NCBI GenBank assembly: GCA_905373085.1
Contig: CAJPRR010000144.1
Span: 1 to 5,461, forward strand
DNA: 5,461 nt
Direction: 5' to 3'
DNA from: an uncultured Selenomonas sp.
Lineage (GTDB): Bacteria; Bacillota; Negativicutes; Selenomonadales; Selenomonadaceae
Shown piece after piece: positions 1 to 5,461 of the stretch (the stretch's first letter is position 1; each line of letters begins with the position of its first letter). The notes beneath the pieces are model-generated. The model was not told where the DNA came from and searched no databases. It worked only from the letters and a program-made list of their open reading frames with translations. The position numbers and the translations under genes are program-made.

Positions 1-1070
1 AAGCGGTCGATACGCACGCGCGTCTGCAGTCCCGTCACAACGCCATCTTCGAGGCGTGCTTCCGAGACGAGCAGACGACTCTTCCACTTTTCGTCAGGCT
101 TCGCCTTGATGCGCACGAGCGAAGGCCCCATCATGCGGTCGAGCAATGCGCCGTCAATATCGAGTTTGCGCAGAATTTCCGCCGCGCGATGACGCAGCGC
201 CCCCTTGATGCTCGCGCCGGGAATCAGCCAATGATCGTTTTCGCGCAGCATGGGCGCCTGCACGGACGTCTCCTCATCCATGCGCCCTGCCGTCTTCACC
301 TTCATGGCACGCGCGTAGTCGCGCACGAGAAGCGAGCTTTTCAAGGCGAACTTCGCTTCGAGCACACAGTCATCCTTGGCATAGAAGCGCTTCTGCCGTT
401 CGTAGATTTCCGGCTCGACAAGAGCTTCGTTCTTTCCCTCCGGGCCAAGCCAAACTCTGACATGAGCGGGATTTTTGAAATCGTAGCGATAGACCTTCAA
501 ATCCTTCACATGCACTTCGCCAAAGCCCTTCGCCGTATGTGCGCCCAAGGAGAACCCTGCAGCGAGCCTATGCGCCAAGAGGTCAACCGCCTCCTTCATA
601 GCGTCCTCGTACCTCTCATGGATGCCGCGCTGCGTGATCTCGGCGAAGAACTTCCCCGTCGCGCCGCTGCCCACCGCCTCGTAGTCGAACTTGTGATGCT
701 CGATTGCCGTGCCCGTGATCTCGTCGAGGCTCACGCCGTCGCGCACGACGATTTCCACGTTGTTCAGCTTGATGTCGTCGATGCGAATGGAGCTTTGCCA
801 AGCCGCATTATGCTGTCTTTCATACGCGGCTTCCGTGCCGAAGAGCAGACGCATGCCGAGCGCATTTTCCGCTGTCATGAAGTCTCGCAGCGCCCCGGCG
901 AGCGATGTGCCGGGAATGAACGGCTGTCCGGCTGTCGTCTTCAGCACCTCGTCATCGACATCCTGTCCTGCGCCATTCCCGCCCGTGCCGATGAGAAGCG
1001 GCGCATCGAGGACGAGCGTACCTTCGAGGACAATCTTGCCCTTGACGCTTTCTTCGTTCATCATCATCAT
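1..1070 (-). CDS. Tandem Cas7-Cas7 (Csm3-like) fusion RAMP protein, 3' end outside window
   Basis: An open frame from the ATG at 1070 runs without a stop to base 1, giving 356 complete codons. Two Csm3-like domains are visible. Domain 1: APLLIGTGGNG (23-33), Asp39 in DVDDEVLK aligning with the Csm3 catalytic Asp, FIPGTSLAG (51-59), RDGVSLDEITGTA (110-122), KFDYEAV (127-133) and the loop AKGFGEV (180-186). Domain 2 starts near 237: LEAKFALKSSLLV, then WLIPGASIKGALRH (281-294) and TRVRIDR (350-356), where the window cuts off within the usual IDR-TG motif. At the position of the catalytic Asp, domain 2 reads SVQAPML, with Gln271 in place of Asp. One subunit thus supplies at least two backbone segments, as in the Cas7-2x subunit of III-D variants. 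The start is embedded in four tandem ATG codons behind AAGGAGG and overlaps the upstream stop. The family is clear; total length and number of domains cannot be known here. Confidence 0.87.
   Translation of the reverse strand, partial: MMMMNEESVKGKIVLEGTLVLDAPLLIGTGGNGAGQDVDDEVLKTTAGQPFIPGTSLAGALRDFMTAENALGMRLLFGTEAAYERQHNAAWQSSIRIDDIKLNNVEIVVRDGVSLDEITGTAIEHHKFDYEAVGSGATGKFFAEITQRGIHERYEDAMKEAVDLLAHRLAAGFSLGAHTAKGFGEVHVKDLKVYRYDFKNPAHVRVWLGPEGKNEALVEPEIYERQKRFYAKDDCVLEAKFALKSSLLVRDYARAMKVKTAGRMDEETSVQAPMLRENDHWLIPGASIKGALRHRAAEILRKLDIDGALLDRMMGPSLVRIKAKPDEKWKSRLLVSEARLEDGVVTGLQTRVRIDR
1059..1070 (-). repeat. Fourfold ATG tandem at the csx10 / Cas7-Cas7 junction
   Basis: Four ATG codons in a row open the Cas7-Cas7 fusion gene (Met1-Met4). 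The first one overlaps the TGA of the csx10-like gene as ATGA (1067-1070). The trinucleotide run could vary in copy number by slippage without shifting the frame of the downstream gene. Confidence 0.85.
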
Positions 1071-2713
1071 TCCTCGCCTCCTTTCCCTGCCGCCGCTTTC
1101 CTCGCGAAGCGGAAGAAATCGTGCCAGTAGGCATAGAAGAGCGCGTCCTGCGCCTCAGCGCTCGACAAGAGGCCCGGCTCGCCAATGTCTTCCAAGAAGG
1201 CTTCGACATTCTCGCCCAGTTCTTTTCTCCAACGGCGTCCCTTGTTGTACGGCATGTCGGCAAGATTCGCTTCCAGCAAGAGTCCCTCCAAAGAACGCCC
1301 ATCCACCTTGATCGTCTTGAGGTTCTTGGCAAAGGGCGTCGACGCATTGCTCTTTTGACTGCGGATCTCCTCTCGCAAGGCACTCTGCATATTCGTTCTG
1401 CCATGAACCCACATCGAATCGAGCCGTGCGAAGAAGTGCGCCGTGCCTTCACCCCCCGAGATCTTCCGCACATCCTCCGCCGCATAGACGATCATCTTCC
1501 GCTGTGCCGCGCAGAGGAGGAGTTCCTTCGCCCCCTTGCGCACCTCGGGCGACTTGACTGCACGTCGCTCGCATGACTGCACCTTTTTCTCCACATGAAG
1601 CTCCCTCGGCTGCCAGAGACGCAGCTGACCAAAGCCCTCTTCCGTGCGTGCGCCGACGCCCTCATACAGCAGTCTTTGCAAACGCTCCTTATCGCTCTGT
1701 GTCCACGCGCACTTCTTCTGCACGGCAAAGACGCTTCCCGCCGCAAGGGCAACGGCGCGCGGCCGCTTCATGCCCCAAACGCCTACGAAGTTGTCCACTT
1801 CGGTGAAATCGGCAAAGACCTTGTTTTCCACATCCCCCTGCGCTGCAGTCTGCACTGCATCGTAAGTAGGCAGGATAAATCCGTCCGTACCGCTTTCATC
1901 GAGGCGATCGACGATCTGCCGCAGAGCCGCATCGGCACTCGACAGGAGCTCGTCCTCAGCGAGAAGTGGCGTTTCAAGGCGCAGATAGATGCGGTTGTCC
2001 GCATCAGGCTCGATGCCCTGGGGCGCGAATTCCACCATCTCAAGCTGCACGCGGCAGGCGCCGTACTGCGCATGACGCGCACGCCCCGCCTGCGCCGTCC
2101 ATGAAGCCACACCCAAAGCCTTTAGGAATGCCTCAAGTTCCGACTCTTCGCCGAAGATTTCGCCTTCGAAGCACGCACCTTTTTCCACGGCTTCATAGTT
2201 GTAGATTGCACCGTCACGCGACCGCCCCGCCAGACGCTCCAGAGAGGGTTCGCCTGCGTCCTTTCCTTGCCGCGCCTTGATATTGCTGCGGCTCATGTGG
2301 AGCGATATGTTCTTCGCGACATCTGCCTTCTCGATGCCGCCGTCCTCAATCACGGCAAAGCCACGCAGCGTCTTGTACCCTGCCTCGGGAACATCCACGA
2401 GCAGATCCCTGACCGCCTCACCGTCCTTGAGGCGCTGCACCGAAGCGGGCACGAAGGAGGTGCGCTTCCCATCCGCCGCACGCACGGGATAGGCGGCGAC
2501 AAAGCGCAGCTTGTCGAAGAAGAAGCCGAAGAAATCTGCGTCCTCATGCGCCTCTTTGCCGAGATTCTTCTCTTCAATATAGCGCTCCGCCAGCATACCG
2601 CGCACGAGCGTGCCGCTGAAGAAGTCGTGGGACGCGGTCATGACGGTCGTGTTGGTGCGCGTCGAGAGAACGATCGGCGAAAGGGTCTCTATCTTCACAC
2701 GGATCTTTTTCAT
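1067..2713 (-). CDS. csx10: Csx10-type Cas5 RAMP protein with helical C-terminal extension
   Basis: A 548-residue protein that resembles Csx10, the Cas5-like subunit of III-D complexes, which binds the crRNA 5' handle. The N-terminal RAMP strand MKKIRVKIETLSPIVL leads to FFSGTLVRGMLAERY (31-45), the Csx10 counterpart of the pattern IPGs-lRGalA. FVPASVQRLKDG (87-98) fits the P-sl-K segment, and IYNYEAVEKGACFEGEI (170-186) fits the conserved strand before the first glycine-rich region (AGRARHAQYGA, 209-219). A second RAMP-like half ends in GVGARTEEGFGQL (352-364), a classic glycine-rich RAMP loop. Residues about 375-548 follow the RAMP core; they are largely helical, show no RAMP motif, and could be a fused small-subunit (Cas11-like) domain or a Csx10-specific tail. 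The start at 2713 lies 1 base after the upstream stop, with AGGG six bases upstream. Its TGA overlaps the next ATG. The Csx10 call is by pattern memory; a Csm4 or Cmr3-like Cas5 is the main alternative. Confidence 0.78.
   Translation of the reverse strand: MKKIRVKIETLSPIVLSTRTNTTVMTASHDFFSGTLVRGMLAERYIEEKNLGKEAHEDADFFGFFFDKLRFVAAYPVRAADGKRTSFVPASVQRLKDGEAVRDLLVDVPEAGYKTLRGFAVIEDGGIEKADVAKNISLHMSRSNIKARQGKDAGEPSLERLAGRSRDGAIYNYEAVEKGACFEGEIFGEESELEAFLKALGVASWTAQAGRARHAQYGACRVQLEMVEFAPQGIEPDADNRIYLRLETPLLAEDELLSSADAALRQIVDRLDESGTDGFILPTYDAVQTAAQGDVENKVFADFTEVDNFVGVWGMKRPRAVALAAGSVFAVQKKCAWTQSDKERLQRLLYEGVGARTEEGFGQLRLWQPRELHVEKKVQSCERRAVKSPEVRKGAKELLLCAAQRKMIVYAAEDVRKISGGEGTAHFFARLDSMWVHGRTNMQSALREEIRSQKSNASTPFAKNLKTIKVDGRSLEGLLLEANLADMPYNKGRRWRKELGENVEAFLEDIGEPGLLSSAEAQDALFYAYWHDFFRFARKAAAGKGGEE
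1077..1083 (-). promoter_or_regulatory. Ribosome binding site of the Cas7-Cas7 fusion gene
   Basis: AAGGAGG, a near-perfect Shine-Dalgarno, lies 6 bases before the first of four tandem ATG codons. The first or second ATG fits it best. Confidence 0.75.
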
Positions 2714-2714
2714 C

Positions 2715-3650
2715 TCAAGCCCTGCCCCCTTTCAGCGCTTCATCGACGAGAACGCTTCGTATGTCTTTCCCATGCTGCAGCATCGCGCACGATATGCGGC
2801 CGAAGCCTCGATTGCGCTTCATGCCCGCCTGCGAGAGGTTGCGCAGCGCCAGCGCGAGAATCGTGAGCTTTTTCCGCGTTCCTCCTTTGAGGCGCACCGT
2901 GCCGCAAAAAACGAGGCCTTCATCGACGACGCGGATGTTGCGGAGCGAGGTTTCGGCAGCCGTGCCCGTCTCACGGTCGATCATCGTCTGATAGCGCAGC
3001 GAGGTATAGAGCGAAAGGACGTCCTGCGCAGAAACGAGGTCTATATAGCGCTCCTCTAGGTACAGCCAGTCTTCTTCCATCTGCCGCGCCGCTTCCTCCG
3101 ATGCAAGGTGAAGGTTCGGTATCGTCAGCTGCGTGTCGCTCTGTATGCCATGCTGGAAAAGCTCTTCCATCTCCCTTTCCGTAAAGAGGTTCAATCCCGC
3201 CAATTCGGACATCTCAAGGACTTCCAGAGCGCTCTCGCAGATGAGTCCCTTGAGCCGCTTGCCGGGGAAATAGGGCAGACCCGCCCGATCATGCACGACT
3301 TCGGCATCGACATTGACATCGGCGCGGCCCGAGCCGAGATGCAGCGGCGAAAGCGCCGTGACTTCCAGCGTGAATTCGTCGAAGCGAATATCCTTGGACT
3401 TCGCCCGAGGATGCTCCGTAAGCCGCACAGGAGGAAAAGACTGCACGTTCCTGGGCACGCGCTTGAGCTGTTCTTCCAGCGTCGGCATGCCATCGTCCGC
3501 CACATCGCGCTCGCTCGGAGCAGGCCTTTGCGCTGCCTGCTGCTTCTGCTGGTTCATCTCCATCTGCTGTCTGCGACTCTCGGCATGTTTGGCCAGCAGC
3601 TCCTTCTTCTTGTTTTCGCGCGCCTCCTTTGCGTTCTTCTTTTTAGCCAT
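2715..3650 (-). CDS. Cas7-like (Csm3-type) RAMP protein with charged N-terminal tail
   Basis: With the start at 3650 the protein has 311 residues. Cas7-family RAMP proteins line the crRNA and, when a loop Asp is present, cut target RNA between segments. The RAMP fold begins near residue 88. Visible are the strand and loop PLHLGSG (102-108), an Asp at 115 in NVDAEVVHD that aligns with the catalytic Asp of Csm3 (AIDSPVIKD context), YFPGKRLKG (127-135) in place of the common IPGSSLKG, MIDRETGTA (223-231) and RNRGFGRI (279-286). Residues 1 to about 80 are rich in Lys, Glu, Gln and Arg and look disordered or coiled-coil, which is not usual for Csm3. The ATG at 3671 in the same frame would add seven residues, but the ATG at 3650 has GAGGAGGTG at good spacing, so I chose it. 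It lies between cas10 and the csx10-like gene. Family is firm; nuclease activity is an alignment-by-eye inference. Confidence 0.88.
   Translation of the reverse strand: MAKKKNAKEARENKKKELLAKHAESRRQQMEMNQQKQQAAQRPAPSERDVADDGMPTLEEQLKRVPRNVQSFPPVRLTEHPRAKSKDIRFDEFTLEVTALSPLHLGSGRADVNVDAEVVHDRAGLPYFPGKRLKGLICESALEVLEMSELAGLNLFTEREMEELFQHGIQSDTQLTIPNLHLASEEAARQMEEDWLYLEERYIDLVSAQDVLSLYTSLRYQTMIDRETGTAAETSLRNIRVVDEGLVFCGTVRLKGGTRKKLTILALALRNLSQAGMKRNRGFGRISCAMLQHGKDIRSVLVDEALKGGRA
2720..2732 (-). promoter_or_regulatory. Ribosome binding site of the csx10-like gene
   Basis: AAAGGGGGCAGGG at the 3' end of the Cas7-like gene; its AGGG lies 6 bases before the ATG at 2713. The upstream TGA and this ATG are separated by 1 base, which favours translational coupling. 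Confidence 0.5.
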
Positions 3651-5367
3651 GCTGCACCTCCTCGGGCACATAGAAGTCGATCATCTCGATGGCGTCGACG
3701 TAAGGCGTCCTTCCCGCCTGCCACAAGGATTCGCGGTACGGCGACCAAGCCGCGACTTCGGGCAGGCGCATCGCCCCGCCGCTTGCGATCAGGCGGCGAT
3801 ACTGCGCCATGAATTGCGCCTGCTCATGTCTGCCCGCCGCCAATACGGCACGCAGTTCCTTGATCTTGTTCATCGGCATGCGTCCTTCGCCCTGCACGAG
3901 CTGACGCACGGCCTCGGTGAGATTGCCGACATGCTCAGGCGTCGACACGTCGCCGTCGACGCGATAGGGGCCGAAGTGCATCGCGCCGCACTTGCCGCTG
4001 TACTGCTGTGCGCGGATCTGCTCCAAGGTCGGCGGCTGCTCGCCGTGCAGGATGGCGAAGTCGAGCCAGCATGAGCTTCCCTCCTCGCGCATGGCACGCA
4101 TCTTCGACTTCGCCGCACCGCAAAGCTGCTCGGCAATCTCGTAGCCGCGAAAGAACGGATAGGCGGTTGGCAGGATGCTGACGCCGCCGCAAGTGTCGAT
4201 GCCGAGGTCATTGAGCGCTGCCATGATCGTGCGCGTGAAGGAGAGCGCATACTTCGCCGTGCAGACGAAGGTCATATCGTCGCCGCCGAGCACGATGGGG
4301 CGGAGAGGCAGAAGCATCTTGCCGTCGTCGGCCTCTTCCAGCGAGAGATGCTTGTGCATCGCCGCATAATTGCCTAAGATGTCTGCAAGGAGCGTGCAGA
4401 ACGCCAGAACCGTCTTCCAGTACACGGCACGCGACATGTTCTTGCGCTTCGTCAGCGTGCTGCAGTCGCGGAACTTCTCGCCCATGTTGTTGCCGTCGAT
4501 ATGGACGATCGCCATGTAGTCTTCCGTCTCCCTCTGCCCGAGCTTCTCGAACTCGGAAGGAAACGCATACTTTTGCAGCTCCCGTGCCAATTCCTCGGGA
4601 TCACTCATAGCGTCGGCCCGCGACGGCGGCAGCGTCTCTCCCGCCAAGGCCTGCGTCTTCAGGATGCTGCGCAGCTTGTCGAGAAGCGCTTCCTCAGCGG
4701 GTGCGATGACGCCCCCCTTCTGACGTGCCGCCAAGAGCTTCCTCTTCACTTCCCATGAAAGAAAACGGCTTTCCTTGCGCACATCATCCACATCGTAGGC
4801 ATTCGCCGTCTCCGCGCTCGCCTCGCACGAAAGCGTCAATCCCGTATAGGGGAGCGATACGGCAGGAAAGAACAAGTTCTGCTGCGCCTTGAGTTTGCGG
4901 ACGAGATGTGTGAGGTCGTCGATGTCCTCTTCCTCGCCATCGGCACGCTTCACGCGCGTCACGCGATAGGTGCCGTCCGCTTCGAGCACCATTTCACCGC
5001 GCGCCGCTCCCGTGCGTAGTCCGGGAGTCGTCCACAGCAGCCGCTTCGTGAAGGATTTGATCACCTCGACAAGTTCTTCATCCGTCGTTCCCTCAGAAAA
5101 CAGCACGAGGGCGTTGCCGCCGCCGATATAGCCGATGCGGCACTTCTGCTCCATCTTCGTCCAATCGGGCGATTCCACCTCGCGCCATGTCGCATCGTCG
5201 ACCTCCTCCTCGCCGAAAAGCTCGCGCAGGACATGAAGCAGCTCGCGCGAAAAGGCGCACTCGACTAAAAATGACGCCCCGATATTCGTCTTGAGGCGGT
5301 TGCTCGAAAAGATATACTTCTGAATCGAGCGCGTGTCAAAAAGAATCGCCTGCAATCTGATCGCCAT
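3643..5367 (-). CDS. cas10: Cas10-like large subunit of a type III (probably III-D) CRISPR complex, HD-less, cyclase motif intact
   Basis: A 574-residue protein. Type III Cas10 subunits sense target RNA bound by the crRNA complex and, through the Palm2 GGDD site, polymerise ATP into cyclic oligoadenylate. Palm1 starts at once: SIQKYIF at residues 14-20, NIGAS at 28-32, and the degenerate loop GYIGGGNALVLF at 79-90. Palm2 has the metal-site strand HIDGNNMG at 289-296 (Asp291) and LGGDDMTF at 360-367 (Asp363, Asp364). Residues about 475-574 are helical and match the usual C-terminal helical domain by position. There is no N-terminal HD domain, so ssDNA cleavage is not expected; HD loss is typical of subtype III-D. 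I see no paired CxxC zinc-finger motifs between the palms. The start at 5367 follows a GGGGGAAGGA stretch 3 bases upstream. It is the first gene of the operon in this window and overlaps the next gene by 8 bases. Family is confident; cyclase activity is inferred from the motif. Confidence 0.93.
   Translation of the reverse strand: MAIRLQAILFDTRSIQKYIFSSNRLKTNIGASFLVECAFSRELLHVLRELFGEEEVDDATWREVESPDWTKMEQKCRIGYIGGGNALVLFSEGTTDEELVEVIKSFTKRLLWTTPGLRTGAARGEMVLEADGTYRVTRVKRADGEEEDIDDLTHLVRKLKAQQNLFFPAVSLPYTGLTLSCEASAETANAYDVDDVRKESRFLSWEVKRKLLAARQKGGVIAPAEEALLDKLRSILKTQALAGETLPPSRADAMSDPEELARELQKYAFPSEFEKLGQRETEDYMAIVHIDGNNMGEKFRDCSTLTKRKNMSRAVYWKTVLAFCTLLADILGNYAAMHKHLSLEEADDGKMLLPLRPIVLGGDDMTFVCTAKYALSFTRTIMAALNDLGIDTCGGVSILPTAYPFFRGYEIAEQLCGAAKSKMRAMREEGSSCWLDFAILHGEQPPTLEQIRAQQYSGKCGAMHFGPYRVDGDVSTPEHVGNLTEAVRQLVQGEGRMPMNKIKELRAVLAAGRHEQAQFMAQYRRLIASGGAMRLPEVAAWSPYRESLWQAGRTPYVDAIEMIDFYVPEEVQHG
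3655..3663 (-). promoter_or_regulatory. Ribosome binding site deciding the Cas7-like gene start
   Basis: GAGGAGGTG inside the 3' end of cas10 ends 4 bases before the ATG at 3650 (GGAGG is 6 bases away). The in-frame ATG at 3671 lies upstream of this site and so is not served by it, which favours the shorter protein that overlaps cas10 by 8 bases. Confidence 0.75.
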
Positions 5368-5370
5368 CTA

Positions 5371-5380
5371 TCCTTCCCCC
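5371..5380 (-). promoter_or_regulatory. Ribosome binding site of cas10
   Basis: GGGGGAAGGA on the minus strand lies 3 bases before the ATG at 5367. The purine run supports this start, although the AAGGA part is slightly close; the GGGGG part, 8 bases away, may be the functional core. Confidence 0.6.
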
Positions 5381-5418
5381 TTGCCTCTCGTTCTAATTTC
5401 CGTCGCATTTATCTAATT

Positions 5419-5451
5419 CGCTTTTAGAGGAAGAAATCCTCTCAAAAAGCG
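5419..5451 (-). promoter_or_regulatory. Inverted repeat / hairpin in the operon leader
   Basis: On the minus strand CGCTTTT, a TG bulge and AGAGGA pair with TCCTCT and AAAAGCG around a five-base loop (TTTCT), giving 13 paired positions. It sits about 52 bases upstream of the cas10 start. Neither strand has a T run right after the stem, so a standard intrinsic terminator is unlikely. It could be an operator palindrome, a 5' UTR structure or the remains of an upstream element. Confidence 0.5.
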
Positions 5452-5461
5452 AGAAATCTGC

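Larger units (their letters stand above)
5368..5461 (-). promoter_or_regulatory. Probable 5' leader of the cas operon
   Basis: This non-coding stretch is visibly richer in A and T than the genes and precedes the first cistron. A TTGAGA (5440-5445) resembles a -35 box, and a GATAAA (5408-5413) loosely resembles a -10 box, but the gap between them is 26 bases, too long for a standard promoter. No confident promoter can be named, and the true start of transcription may lie beyond the right edge. Confidence 0.35.

Noticed and set aside
189..1130. A 313-codon open frame on the plus strand
   Set aside because: It lies antisense to the Cas7-Cas7 fusion and the end of csx10, encodes no recognisable motif, and is explained by GC-rich codon use on the other strand.
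952..1485. Minus-strand open frame of 177 codons in another frame
   Set aside because: It overlaps the csx10-like and Cas7-Cas7 genes out of frame, and its Arg-rich product is typical of a shadow frame.
2267..2866. Plus-strand open frame of 199 codons
   Set aside because: It is antisense to the 5' end of the csx10-like gene, whose RAMP motifs are clear on the minus strand; no domain is seen in the plus-strand product.
3651..3671. Upstream ATG at 3671 as start of the Cas7-like gene
   Set aside because: GAGGAGGTG lies downstream of that ATG and is well placed for the ATG at 3650, so the shorter protein is preferred.
3108..4074. Overlapping plus-strand open frames (3108-3812 and 3313-4074)
   Set aside because: They are antisense to the Cas7-like gene and cas10, have low-complexity Arg/Leu/Ser-rich translations, and show no family motif.
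5419..5451. Leader hairpin as a CRISPR repeat or intrinsic terminator
   Set aside because: Only one copy is present with no repeat-spacer pattern, and no T run follows the stem on either strand.
1..5461. CRISPR array, cas1/cas2, cas6, tRNA or transposase sequence
   Set aside because: I found no regularly spaced direct repeats and no reading frames with such motifs; nearly the whole window is taken by the four cas genes.

Overview
The window holds most of a type III CRISPR-Cas effector operon on the minus strand, read from high to low coordinates. Order of transcription: (1) an HD-less Cas10 with an intact GGDD cyclase site; (2) a single-domain Cas7-like RAMP protein with a charged N-terminal tail; (3) a long Cas5-like RAMP protein of the Csx10 type with a helical C-terminal extension; (4) a fused tandem Cas7 protein that runs off the left edge. 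An HD-less Cas10 next to a Csx10-type Cas5 is the usual signature of subtype III-D, and a tandem Cas7 fusion fits the fusion-rich III-D variants. No database search was possible; calls rest on motifs read in the translations.

Layout: 5368-5461 is a comparatively AT-rich leader with the cas10 ribosome binding site and an interrupted 13-bp hairpin. cas10 fills 3643-5367, the Cas7-like gene 2715-3650, the csx10-like gene 1067-2713, and the Cas7-Cas7 fusion 1-1070 (3' end missing). The genes are tightly coupled: 8-base overlap, 1-base gap, 4-base ATGA overlap. No untranslated stretch exceeds about 94 bases. No CRISPR array, adaptation genes (cas1, cas2), cas6 or CARF effector gene lies inside the window.

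How the parts would work together (family knowledge plus inference): the Cas7 domains form the backbone on the crRNA and, where the catalytic Asp is present, cut target RNA. The Csx10-type Cas5 caps the crRNA 5' end. Cas10 senses the bound target and, given its intact GGDD motif, probably makes cyclic oligoadenylate. Because Cas10 lacks an HD nuclease domain, immunity would depend on RNA cleavage plus second-messenger signalling to an effector encoded elsewhere.

Host: GC-rich coding sequence with strong purine-rich Shine-Dalgarno sites (AAGGAGG, GAGGAGG) suggests a bacterium, perhaps a GC-rich Firmicute such as a Negativicute (Selenomonas-like). That assignment is an impression from composition and protein style and is weak.
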